6,420 nucleotides of DNA, taken from the NCBI GenBank assembly GCA_937871735.1, contig CALMOI010000104.1, forward strand, positions 1-6,420, written 5' to 3'. The stretch is from an uncultured Comamonadaceae bacterium (GTDB lineage: Bacteria > Pseudomonadota > Gammaproteobacteria > Burkholderiales > Burkholderiaceae_C). Positions within the stretch are counted from its first letter, which is position 1, and the number at the start of each line of letters is the position of its first letter. The notes under the pieces are model-generated. The model saw only the letters and a list, made by a program, of their open reading frames with translations. It was not told the DNA's origin and did not search any database. Both the position numbers and the translations under genes were made by a program. Below are positions 1 through 6,420 of this stretch, piece by piece.

Positions 1-1
1 C

Positions 2-619
2 TTCAATGCCAATGACAACATCGCCGAGTTCATTCAGCCCGGTGAGCTGGAAAAGCTGCTCGATGAGGTCACCGCCAAAATGGAAGGCGTGCTCTCCAGC
101 TTGGTGATCGACACCGCCAGCGACCACAACACCGGCGACACTGCCCGTCGCGTGGCGAAAATGTACGTGAGCGAAGTCTTCAATGGCCGCTATGTGAAAG
201 CGCCGCGCATCACCGAATTCCCCAATGCTGAGCACTTGAATGAGCTGATGATCGTCGGCCCTATCACTGTGCGCAGCGCGTGCAGCCACCACTTTTGCCC
301 GGTGATCGGCAAGATCTGGATTGGCGTGCTGCCCAACGAGCGCACCAACGTGATTGGCCTGTCCAAATACGCCCGCTTGGCCGAATGGATCATGGGTCGC
401 CCGCAAATCCAAGAAGAAGCCGTGATTCAGTTGGCTGACCTGATCCAAGACAAAACCCAGCCCGACGGCTTGGCCATCGTCATGGAAGCCAGCCATTACT
501 GCATGGCCTGGCGCGGCGTGAAAGACATGGACAGCAAAATGATCAACTCGGTGATGCGCGGAGCCTTCTTGAAGGATTCAACGCTGCGCCGCGAATTTTT
601 GTCTCTCATTCCCCGGTAG
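2..619 (+). CDS. folE: GTP cyclohydrolase I, type FolE1 (5' end cut by window)
   Basis: The enzyme converts GTP to 7,8-dihydroneopterin triphosphate, the first step of folate and pterin synthesis, in the cytoplasm. The frame is open from base 2, giving 26 residues before the first internal ATG at 80, so the true start lies upstream. Numbering from that ATG, the zinc ligands are all visible: Cys68 and His71 in the CSHH motif and Cys141 in HYC. His70 and His139 match the catalytic His112 and His179 of the E. coli enzyme. The GLSK motif (93-96), Arg99, the RPQIQE motif (107-112) and Arg145 are also conserved. Compared with E. coli, the usual Glu in CEHH is Ser, and there are two extra residues before VIGLSK. 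These differences suggest a divergent, perhaps secondary, FolE1 rather than a housekeeping copy; that is inference. It is followed after 8 bases by the BLUF gene and is probably co-transcribed with it. Confidence 0.93.
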   Translation, partial: FNANDNIAEFIQPGELEKLLDEVTAKMEGVLSSLVIDTASDHNTGDTARRVAKMYVSEVFNGRYVKAPRITEFPNAEHLNELMIVGPITVRSACSHHFCPVIGKIWIGVLPNERTNVIGLSKYARLAEWIMGRPQIQEEAVIQLADLIQDKTQPDGLAIVMEASHYCMAWRGVKDMDSKMINSVMRGAFLKDSTLRREFLSLIPR

Positions 620-622
620 GAG
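618..622 (+). promoter_or_regulatory. Shine-Dalgarno of the BLUF gene overlapping the folE stop
   Basis: The bases AGGAG lie 5 bases before the ATG at 628 and share the last two bases of the folE TAG stop (617-619). This fixes the BLUF start. It also implies that ribosomes ending folE can re-initiate on the BLUF gene, so the two proteins are probably made together from one mRNA. Confidence 0.8.
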
Positions 623-627
623 CGGTC

Positions 628-1050
628 ATGCTTGTTCGTTTGCTCTACGCCAGCCGCGCTGTTGATGACAACCCCGTCGTGATCGAAGACGTGCTGGCTC
701 ACTCCAAGCACTTCAACCCAGCTTGCGGCATCACCGGCATTCTTTGCTACGGTGGCGGCATCTTTTTGCAGGCCATTGAAGGCGGGCGCAATGCGGTCAA
801 TGAGCTGTACGCGATGAATCTGCGTGACCCTCGGCACAAAGACGTGATCTTGCTGCACTACGAGGAAATCACCGAGCGCCGGTTTGGCGGCTGGACGATG
901 GGGCTGGTGAACACGGCCCGCATCAACAGCCGAATTTTGCTCAAGTACTCCGAGCGGGCTGAGTTGGATCCGTACAGCGTGTCGGGCAAAGTCTCGCTGG
1001 CGCTGCTTGAAGAGTTGATGGCTACAGCTTCGATTGTTGGCCGCACCTGA
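628..1050 (+). CDS. Short stand-alone BLUF-domain blue-light photoreceptor
   Basis: This 140-residue protein is predicted to bind FAD and switch state in blue light. The BLUF domain spans about residues 2-93. The photocycle residues are all present: Tyr7, Asn30, Gln48, Trp89 and Met91, matching Tyr21, Asn45, Gln63, Trp104 and Met106 of AppA with near-constant offset. Typical BLUF signatures include GITGIL (34-39), FLQAIEG (46-52) and the DPRH segment (67-70). Residues 94-140 should form the short C-terminal helical cap found in PixD- and BlrB-type proteins; there is no attached enzyme domain, so it must signal through a partner protein. The start is supported by a strong ribosome binding site. 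It sits between folE and a DUF429 gene whose start lies inside its last codons. The family assignment is firm; the partner and output are unknown. Confidence 0.95.
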   Translation: MLVRLLYASRAVDDNPVVIEDVLAHSKHFNPACGITGILCYGGGIFLQAIEGGRNAVNELYAMNLRDPRHKDVILLHYEEITERRFGGWTMGLVNTARINSRILLKYSERAELDPYSVSGKVSLALLEELMATASIVGRT

Positions 1051-1903
1051 GTTTCTTCTAGGCTGCGACTTCAGCAGCAGCCCCACACGGCGCAAGCCGG
1101 TGGTGCTGGCCTTGGGGCAGCTCCAAGCCAGCCGCGTCACGCTGACCCGGTTAGAGCGTTTTGACACCCTGACGGCATGGGCTGATTGGCTGGCCGCACC
1201 GCGTCCGCCTTGGGTCGGTGGCTTTGACTTGCCGTTTGGCCTGCCGCGTGAGCTGGTCGAGTCCCTCAATTGGCCGCGTGATTGGCTGGCTTGCATCCAA
1301 CACTACACCGCCTTGCCCCGCGCCGACATTCGCACCGCCTTTGCCGCGTTTTGCGATGCACGTCCCGTGGGCCACAAATTCGCACATCGTGCTACCGATG
1401 GCCCGGCGGGCTCCAGTCCCAGCATGAAATGGGTGAATCCGCCGGTGGCCTACATGCTGCATGCGGGCGTGCCCGGATTGCTGGCGGCGCAGGCGCATCT
1501 GCCCGGCTTGCACGCGGGTCGCGCTGACCGCGTGGCGCTGGAGGCTTACCCCGGTCTGTTGGCGCGCGAGCTGCTGGGCGCGGCACCCCGCTCGCGCAGC
1601 TACAAAAGCGATGACCTTGCCAAGCAAACCCCCGAGCGCCTGATTGCCCGCAAAGACATCGTGAACGCGCTGGAGCAAGGTCTGACCCGACTTGGCCTGC
1701 GCTTGAAACTCAGCCCCGCGCAGCACGACACCTTGGTGGCCGATGCCAGCGGCGACAGTCTCGATGCTGTGCTGTGCCTGATGCAAGCCGCATGGGCCGC
1801 GCAGCAGCAAGCGCAAGGCCGCAGCCCGCCCGACGGCCCCGGTTGGGGGCTGCCTGCGTTCGATCCGCTGGAAGGCTGGATCGTCAGCAGCCCCGCTTCA
1901 TGA
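1034..1903 (+). CDS. DUF429 family protein, predicted RNase H-fold nuclease, TTG start
   Basis: This 289-residue protein resembles the DUF429 family, which is predicted from fold to be RNase H-like nucleases; no activity is established here. Visible family-like elements are an N-terminal strand with LGCDFSSSP (Asp12), GGFDLPFGLP (Asp65), EAYPGLLAR (Glu170) and DSLDAVLCL (Asp241, Asp244). The spaced acidic residues are plausible metal ligands. Start choice: the frame opens after a TGA at 1016-1018, and no ATG or GTG occurs before the conserved Asp12, so TTG at 1034 (or TTG at 1037) must serve. There is no good Shine-Dalgarno nearby. The gene overlaps the BLUF gene by 17 bases, which fits translational coupling. 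Its stop overlaps that of the convergent kinase. Family call is fairly sure, molecular role open. Confidence 0.8.
   Translation: MLAAPEFLLGCDFSSSPTRRKPVVLALGQLQASRVTLTRLERFDTLTAWADWLAAPRPPWVGGFDLPFGLPRELVESLNWPRDWLACIQHYTALPRADIRTAFAAFCDARPVGHKFAHRATDGPAGSSPSMKWVNPPVAYMLHAGVPGLLAAQAHLPGLHAGRADRVALEAYPGLLARELLGAAPRSRSYKSDDLAKQTPERLIARKDIVNALEQGLTRLGLRLKLSPAQHDTLVADASGDSLDAVLCLMQAAWAAQQQAQGRSPPDGPGWGLPAFDPLEGWIVSSPAS
1898..1903. other. Shared palindromic stop TCATGA of two convergent genes
   Basis: The self-complementary hexamer TCATGA supplies the TGA stop of the DUF429 gene on the plus strand (1901-1903) and the TGA stop of the histidine kinase on the minus strand (1900-1898). There is no space for an intergenic terminator, so each transcript must end within the other gene or run on as antisense RNA. 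Confidence 0.9.
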
Positions 1904-4900
1904 GCTTAACGGGGGCGATGCGCTGGCCGGCGGTGCCTCTTTGAGCCAGCGGCGGAGCACCGGCATCAGCGTGTCCAGCACCACGGGTTTGGTCAAAAAG
2001 TCGTCAAAGCCAGAGCTCAGGCAGCGTTGACGGGTTTCCTCGAAGGCATCAGCGGTCAGGGCCACGATGGGAATGCGCGCCGCCTCAGGGTGACTGACTC
2101 GCTCCCACTGGCGAATGCTCAGCGTGGCGGTGTGGCCATCCATGATGGGCATTTGCAAGTCCATCAAAATCAAGTCCACGGGTGCGCCTGTGCCTTCGGT
2201 GACGCGCTGTACGCACTCTTCGCCGTTTTCAGCGGTGCTGATGTGCAGTCCTAGTTTGCCCAGCATGAGCTTGAGCACCTTCAGATTCAGAGTGACATCG
2301 TCCACCACCAGCACATGACCCGTCAGTCGCAGCGACAAAGTGGAAGGCTGCGGCGTGGGACGCGGCGTTGCTGGGACGCTGGATGCGGGCCGTGCCACGC
2401 GCACTTGGAACCAAAAGCGCGAACCCTGGCCGACTTCGCTTTCAACGCCGACGGTGCCGTCCATCAACTCCGCCAAGCTGCGCACGATAGACAGCCCCAA
2501 GCCCGTGCCGCCATACAAGCGCGCCGTCGAGCGATCTGCCTGCGAGAACGGTTGAAACAACAAGCGCTGCTTATCAGGTGGAATGCCCAAGCCCGAGTCG
2601 CTGACCGAGAACTCCAGCCGCGTGTAGCCGCTGGTGTCGAGGGGCGTGAGATCTGTGACGGTGATTTTGACGTGCCCCGTCGGTGCAAATTTGATGGCAT
2701 TGCCCACCAAATTGCCCAGCATTTGCCGCAGCCGGTGCGAGTCACCCAAGTAAGTGGCACCGTCAGCGCCCAGCCATTGGGCTTCGATTTGGATGCTGCT
2801 GTGAGCCTCCACAGCGGCAAACAAGGCGCGAACTTGCTGCACCAACTCGCCGGGCTGGAACGGCGTGGATTCGATGCGAATTTTCCCGGCCTCGATCTTG
2901 GAGAAATCCAAAATATCGTTGAGCAAACTCAGCAGCGTGACCCCTGAATTCATGATGGTGAGCGCCGATTCCTCGCGTTCTTGCTGCGATAAATCAGGGC
3001 GCAGCAGCATCTGAGCCATGCCCAAAATGCCGTTCATCGGCGTGCGAATCTCGTGGCTCATGGTGGCCAAGAAGCGGCTCTTGGCCAAGTTGGCGGCTTC
3101 GGCGGCTTCTTTGGCTTGGTACAGCTCGGTCACATCGACGCGAAAGCCAACGTTATGGCCGGTGGGCGTGATGCGCTCACGAATTTTGAGCCAGCGGCCA
3201 TCCGACAGTTGTTGAATCACATCGCGGTTGCCAAGGCGGTGCTGTTGGAGCCGTTTGGTGATCCAAGCTTCGGTATCGCTTTGCTCTCGCTCGTACTGCC
3301 CATGCTTCACGCCATAGCGAACGATGTCTTCAAAGGGAGTGCCCGGCACCATCACTGCCGCTGATTTTGCGTAAAGCGAGCGGTATTCATCGTTGCAAAA
3401 CACCAGACGGTCTTGCGGGTCATACACCACGAAGGCTTCACCGATGGTTTCAATGGCTGAGCGCATCAGCAACTCAGCTTCACGCAGCTGATCCTCTGTG
3501 ATCCTGAGTTCGGTGATGTCTTGTACGGTACCCACCCCGCTGACCACTTGATTGTGGTTGTTGGCAATCAGTTCAGCTCGTACCTGTACCCATTTGATCT
3601 CGCTACCCACCACGATGCGGTGGGCTATTTCATAGGGTTGATGATGCGTGACGGCATGTTGCCACACCGCATAGACGTGAACACGCTCCTCCGGGTGAAT
3701 CATCGTCATAACCTCAGCGATATTGAGGGGGCACGATGTTCGAGGGACACCGTAGATGCGGTAAGTCTCCTCTGACCAAGTGATCGATCCTGTGGTTACG
3801 TCAACTCTCCAAATGCCAATGCGGGCGACTGCTTGGGCGCGGCGCAGATCCGATTCGCTGGCTTGCAGGGCTTGCTCTTGCGCTTTGCGCAGGCTGATGT
3901 CAGATTGAACGCCGTTCCAAACCCAGTCACCGTTGTCCATTTGAGTGGGTGTGGCTTCGATTTGGAGCCACGTTGGAAGCGCAGATGCGTGCTGATCTGT
4001 GACTTCCCGCAAGCGCCCTTCCCAGACAAAGTGCTCGTGCTTGACGCAAGGTGCGTTGTTACCGCTGATGAAGCTGTGCCAATCGCTGGGGTGCAGCATT
4101 TGAATGGCGCGTTGCGGGTCGGACATCACATCAGCGCGTTCCATGCCCAGTTGATGGCAGAAATGGTCACTGACATAGTCAAAGCGATCATCGCCCGTGT
4201 GGGTTATACGGTAACGGAACACACCAACCGGAATGTGTTTCAGCAGCCGCTCATGCTCGTCCAAGAGCATTTGCAGGGTTTCTTCAATTTGCTTGCGCTG
4301 GTTGATGTCTTGGTGCGTGCCCGCCATCAACAGGGGATGGCCTTGTTCATCATGGTGTGCCACGCGGCCTCGCGTGAGCACCCAGACCCAATGCCCTTGT
4401 TTGTGGCGCATGCGTACTTCACACTCGTAGTAGGGCAAGGTGCCATTGAAATGCTGCTGGAGTAACACATTGGAATTTTTGACGTCCTCAGGGTGAACCA
4501 CTCGCATCCATGTTTGCAGCGAAACCGGGGTCAGTTCAGCCAAGGTATAGCCGATGATTTGGGCCCAGCGCTCATTGATGATGAGTTCGCCCGTGGGCAC
4601 TGTCCACTCCCAGGTGCCGGTGTTCGTGCCTTCCAAAATCATGGAGATGCGCTGATTTTGTTCAGCGATGGTGGCGTCGGCGTGGTTGCTTTGCGTCAAA
4701 TCCCGTGATGACATGAACAAAGCAGGCTGACCATCGAGTGCAATCACATGGCCGCTGAGTTCGACGTTGAATGTGCTGCCATCTTTGCGCCGGTGCAGGG
4801 TTTCCAGCCGCACTGGACGGCGGTTTGTGAATACCTCTTGAATGCCATCCAAAATCTGTTGGGTGGTGAAGCGGGCATCCCATTGGTTGATGTGCATGCC

Positions 4901-6040
4901 CATGACGTCGGCCCGTTCGTAGCCCAGCATATGGCAAAAAGAGTCACTGACCTCCAATACACGCCCTTCACTGTTGACGATGTGGATGCCATCGGTGGCA
5001 CTGCGCAGCAGCATTTGACTGCGTTCTGAGGCGGCGCGGTAGTGTGCTTTACTGGATCGCAGGGCCTGATTTTTTCGGTGCAGCCACAGCAGCAAGGCGC
5101 AAGCGGACAAGGACAGCAACTGAACCGCTGCGATCACTTTCAAGGTGCGCCGTTGGTCTGTGTGGTGGAGGGACAAGGTGCTGGCCAGGGCTTGTGTCTC
5201 GTTCACGCTGGTCACGACCTTGACGGGCCAGTGAGACAGCCGCTGCCAAGCATTGACACGAGCCGGGGTGCTGGAGCTGGCTTGCTCTCTGAAAATATCC
5301 AACTTGCCGGGAGCGGCATTCAAGTTGGCGTTTTGGGGTGGTGTGGGCTGTTGCAGTGCTTCGGCCATGGCTTGGCTGCGAAACAGCAGGCGACCATCCA
5401 AGTCAGTGATGCTGATGATTTCATCGGCATTGGTCTGCAAAGGCTGCAACTCACGCTGAATTTTTTCCAACGAAATCAACGTGCTGATGGTGCCGATCAG
5501 CCGATCAGCTCCATTGATCTGGTTGGAGATTTGCACCACCCATTGCGCCGTAGGGCGGTTGATGAAGGGTGCGCTGAGGATCAGTTCGTCATGTTCGTTG
5601 GGTGCTGTGGACGATGCTTCCGCCACGGTGCGGCGCGGTGCATAGACTTGCCAAGTCGGATGAGTGGTGTAGATCGTGTGTCCATCTGGCCCTTGCACCG
5701 TGATCGATTGGAGCAAGTCATGGGAGTGCAGGCTGATCAGTTCTGGTGCGACCATCGCAAAGTGCTCGTGGTCTTTCAGATAGCTAAAGCGCAGGTAACG
5801 CAAGGCGGTATCTGCATGGTGCAGCATGCTGTCAATTTGCAGGCCTGCGGCTGTGTTCAGGTCGCGGGCGCGCTCTTCAGTTTTGTGGCGAATGAAGTCA
5901 AGCTCGGTTTGGTGCTCAGCTTGCAGGCTGCGCCAATAGCTGACACAGCCGCTAATCGACAGCAACTCGAATACCACCACCATCAATGTCACGATCGTGG
6001 TGCTGTGATTCGCCCAGTTCGGTGTTATTTTGAGTTGCAT
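1898..6040 (-). CDS. Membrane-bound hybrid histidine kinase: Cache-like sensor, five PAS, HisKA, HATPase, receiver
   Basis: A 1380-residue two-component sensor. Residues 15-37 and 300-320 are membrane segments enclosing a periplasmic region of about 260 residues, probably a double Cache/PDC fold of the type seen in diguanylate cyclases and hybrid kinases. Five PAS domains follow, at roughly 337-450, 462-583, 590-718, 730-845 and 855-973; the second and fourth look like PAS_3 and the fifth like PAS_7. A short helix leads to HisKA with the phospho-acceptor His996 in SHEIRTPMNG. The ATPase domain has the N box (Asn1110, Asn1114), DSGLGIP (1148-1154), the F box FQPFSQAD (1162-1169) and GGTGLGLSI (1177-1185). 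A Pro/Ser/Thr linker (1217-1236) joins the receiver (about 1241-1366) with Asp1247, Asp1248, phospho-acceptor Asp1294, Thr1329 and Lys1351. All catalytic residues are intact. There is no Hpt domain, so phosphate must pass to a separate Hpt protein. No PAS cofactor motif such as the LOV cysteine is seen; ligand and target are unknown. Confidence 0.95.
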   Translation of the reverse strand: MQLKITPNWANHSTTIVTLMVVVFELLSISGCVSYWRSLQAEHQTELDFIRHKTEERARDLNTAAGLQIDSMLHHADTALRYLRFSYLKDHEHFAMVAPELISLHSHDLLQSITVQGPDGHTIYTTHPTWQVYAPRRTVAEASSTAPNEHDELILSAPFINRPTAQWVVQISNQINGADRLIGTISTLISLEKIQRELQPLQTNADEIISITDLDGRLLFRSQAMAEALQQPTPPQNANLNAAPGKLDIFREQASSSTPARVNAWQRLSHWPVKVVTSVNETQALASTLSLHHTDQRRTLKVIAAVQLLSLSACALLLWLHRKNQALRSSKAHYRAASERSQMLLRSATDGIHIVNSEGRVLEVSDSFCHMLGYERADVMGMHINQWDARFTTQQILDGIQEVFTNRRPVRLETLHRRKDGSTFNVELSGHVIALDGQPALFMSSRDLTQSNHADATIAEQNQRISMILEGTNTGTWEWTVPTGELIINERWAQIIGYTLAELTPVSLQTWMRVVHPEDVKNSNVLLQQHFNGTLPYYECEVRMRHKQGHWVWVLTRGRVAHHDEQGHPLLMAGTHQDINQRKQIEETLQMLLDEHERLLKHIPVGVFRYRITHTGDDRFDYVSDHFCHQLGMERADVMSDPQRAIQMLHPSDWHSFISGNNAPCVKHEHFVWEGRLREVTDQHASALPTWLQIEATPTQMDNGDWVWNGVQSDISLRKAQEQALQASESDLRRAQAVARIGIWRVDVTTGSITWSEETYRIYGVPRTSCPLNIAEVMTMIHPEERVHVYAVWQHAVTHHQPYEIAHRIVVGSEIKWVQVRAELIANNHNQVVSGVGTVQDITELRITEDQLREAELLMRSAIETIGEAFVVYDPQDRLVFCNDEYRSLYAKSAAVMVPGTPFEDIVRYGVKHGQYEREQSDTEAWITKRLQQHRLGNRDVIQQLSDGRWLKIRERITPTGHNVGFRVDVTELYQAKEAAEAANLAKSRFLATMSHEIRTPMNGILGMAQMLLRPDLSQQEREESALTIMNSGVTLLSLLNDILDFSKIEAGKIRIESTPFQPGELVQQVRALFAAVEAHSSIQIEAQWLGADGATYLGDSHRLRQMLGNLVGNAIKFAPTGHVKITVTDLTPLDTSGYTRLEFSVSDSGLGIPPDKQRLLFQPFSQADRSTARLYGGTGLGLSIVRSLAELMDGTVGVESEVGQGSRFWFQVRVARPASSVPATPRPTPQPSTLSLRLTGHVLVVDDVTLNLKVLKLMLGKLGLHISTAENGEECVQRVTEGTGAPVDLILMDLQMPIMDGHTATLSIRQWERVSHPEAARIPIVALTADAFEETRQRCLSSGFDDFLTKPVVLDTLMPVLRRWLKEAPPASASPPLSS

Positions 6041-6043
6041 GTT

Positions 6044-6049
6044 TCCTCT
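6044..6049 (-). promoter_or_regulatory. Shine-Dalgarno of the hybrid kinase
   Basis: Read on the minus strand, AGAGGA ends 3 bases before the ATG at 6040. It is purine-rich and close to the anti-Shine-Dalgarno complement, which supports this ATG as the kinase start ahead of the first membrane segment. Confidence 0.65.
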
Positions 6050-6075
6050 TAGCTGGCAAGGTGATGGCGGCTACA

Positions 6076-6109
6076 GCACGCAATGGGTGACCGTATCATG
6101 CACCGCAAT
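6076..6109 (+). repeat. Imperfect direct repeat flanking the candidate -10
   Basis: GCACGCAAT (6076-6084) recurs as GCACCGCAAT (6100-6109), differing by one inserted C. The copies start 24 bases apart and lie on either side of the TATCAT hexamer. This layout could be a paired binding site for a regulator, but with only nine matched bases chance is a real alternative. Confidence 0.35.
6094..6099 (+). promoter_or_regulatory. Candidate -10 box (TATCAT) for the PH-domain gene
   Basis: TATCAT matches the sigma-70 consensus TATAAT at five of six positions and lies 35 bases before the preferred ATG at 6134. The best -35 candidate at an 18-base spacing is GCTACA (6070-6075), which matches TTGACA at only three positions. 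Transcription would therefore need an activator or another sigma factor, or the match is chance. Confidence 0.3.
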
Positions 6110-6133
6110 CTAGCAACAGCGCGAAAGCCATTG

Positions 6134-6420
6134 ATGGGACTCATGAACGCTTTATTTGGCAATGCCTCCAAGGTGGAAGCAACCTCGATTCAGGACGAAT
6201 ACCAGCGGGTGCTGGCCCCCGGTGAACAGGTGGAACAAGCCTACGAACTGGTGCGTGACCACCTGATTTTTACCAACCGCAGATTGCTGCTGGTTGACAA
6301 GCAGGGCGTGACGGGCAAGAAGGTGGAATATCACTCGATTCCCTACCGCAGCATCACCCATTTCAGCATCGAGACGGCGGGGCATTTCGAGCTGGACGCT
6401 GATCTGAAAATTTGGGTCTC
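6134..6420 (+). CDS. Bacterial PH-domain protein (bPH_1 / PF08000 type), 3' end cut by window
   Basis: The first 95 residues are visible and run off the window edge; the family is usually about 125 residues, so roughly 30 are missing. Recognisable family segments are FGNASKVE near the N terminus, then IFTNRRLLLVDKQGVTGKKVEY, seen here as residues 45-65, followed by SIPYRSITHFSIETAG and the start of the LKIWV strand. These are strands of a pleckstrin-homology-like beta barrel. No signal peptide or membrane segment is seen, so it is probably cytoplasmic. Its role is not established. Start choice: ATGs at 6083, 6098, 6134 and 6143 are in frame after a stop at 6062-6064. I prefer 6134 because relatives begin MGL-x-x-x-L-x-GNAS; 6143 remains possible. 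Neither has a strong ribosome binding site. Confidence 0.88.
   Translation, partial: MGLMNALFGNASKVEATSIQDEYQRVLAPGEQVEQAYELVRDHLIFTNRRLLLVDKQGVTGKKVEYHSIPYRSITHFSIETAGHFELDADLKIWV

Larger units (their letters stand above)
6041..6133. promoter_or_regulatory. Divergent intergenic region between the kinase and PH-domain genes
   Basis: This is the only intergenic stretch in the window and must hold the control elements for the kinase (leftward) and the PH-domain gene (rightward), unless either promoter lies inside a neighbour. I see no convincing pair of -35 and -10 boxes for the kinase. For the rightward gene there is a good -10-like hexamer but only a weak -35. No hairpin with a T run is visible. 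Confidence 0.55.

Noticed and set aside
496..1296. Minus-strand open frame of 266 codons across the ends of folE, BLUF and the start of DUF429
   Set aside because: It runs antisense to three convincing genes, resembles no family I know and has no supported start.
1151..1816. Minus-strand open frame of 221 codons inside the DUF429 gene
   Set aside because: The plus strand has the DUF429 motifs; the antisense product is Arg/Gln/Ala-rich without any domain pattern.
1034..1903. Possible CRISPR, toxin-antitoxin or phage-defence link for the putative nuclease
   Set aside because: No repeats, antitoxin-like partner, integrase or other defence gene is in the window.
1922..1962. Possible hairpin just past the DUF429 stop (CGGTGC at 1931-1936 with GCACCG at 1957-1962)
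   Set aside because: The stem is only 6 base pairs with a 20-base loop, no T run follows, and it lies in kinase coding sequence.
2315..2947. Plus-strand open frame of 210 codons antisense to the kinase ATPase region; a second of equal length at 3833-4465
   Set aside because: Both lie opposite intact, highly conserved kinase domains and show no recognisable protein signature.
3053..3055. Idea that the kinase could be degenerate because of its size
   Set aside because: His996 at these bases, the ATP-binding boxes, Asp1294 at 2159-2161 and the receiver Lys1351 are all intact in one uninterrupted frame.
5042..6052. Plus-strand open frame of 336 codons antisense to the kinase N-terminal half
   Set aside because: It mirrors the kinase reading frame, its translation has no recognisable domain and is low in gene-like features, and the minus-strand frame carries clear membrane, sensor and PAS segments. 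It is a shadow caused by GC-rich codon use.

Overview
The window looks like ordinary chromosomal DNA of a betaproteobacterium, most likely Burkholderiales/Comamonadaceae. This rests on moderately high GC, dense gene packing and the style of the encoded proteins; no marker gene fixes the taxon. It holds five protein genes, two cut by the window edges. I see no tRNA, rRNA, CRISPR array, insertion sequence or origin.

Left part, plus strand (1-1903): a tight three-gene run. It starts with the 3' part of a GTP cyclohydrolase I gene (folE). Next, with its ribosome binding site overlapping the folE stop codon, is a small stand-alone BLUF blue-light photoreceptor (628-1050) that has every residue known to matter in the flavin photocycle. 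Last is a DUF429 protein of the predicted RNase H-fold nuclease type (1034-1903), which overlaps the BLUF gene and seems to begin at a TTG codon. The spacing implies one transcript, so a pterin/folate entry enzyme, a light sensor and a putative nuclease may be co-expressed.

Centre and right, minus strand (6040-1898): one very large gene for a 1380-residue membrane-bound hybrid histidine kinase. Its order is TM, periplasmic Cache/PDC-like sensor, TM, five PAS domains, HisKA, HATPase, receiver. It ends tail to tail with the DUF429 gene, and the two stop codons share the palindrome TCATGA. No Hpt protein or output regulator is present, so it is an orphan kinase within this window.

Right edge, plus strand (6134-6420): the 5' part of a small bacterial PH-domain protein gene, divergent from the kinase. 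The 93-base gap between them (6041-6133) is the only real intergenic space. It holds a TATAAT-like hexamer and an imperfect direct repeat that could be regulatory.

The most interesting part is the folE-BLUF-DUF429 run, a plausible light-response operon. Nothing in the window proves a new system.
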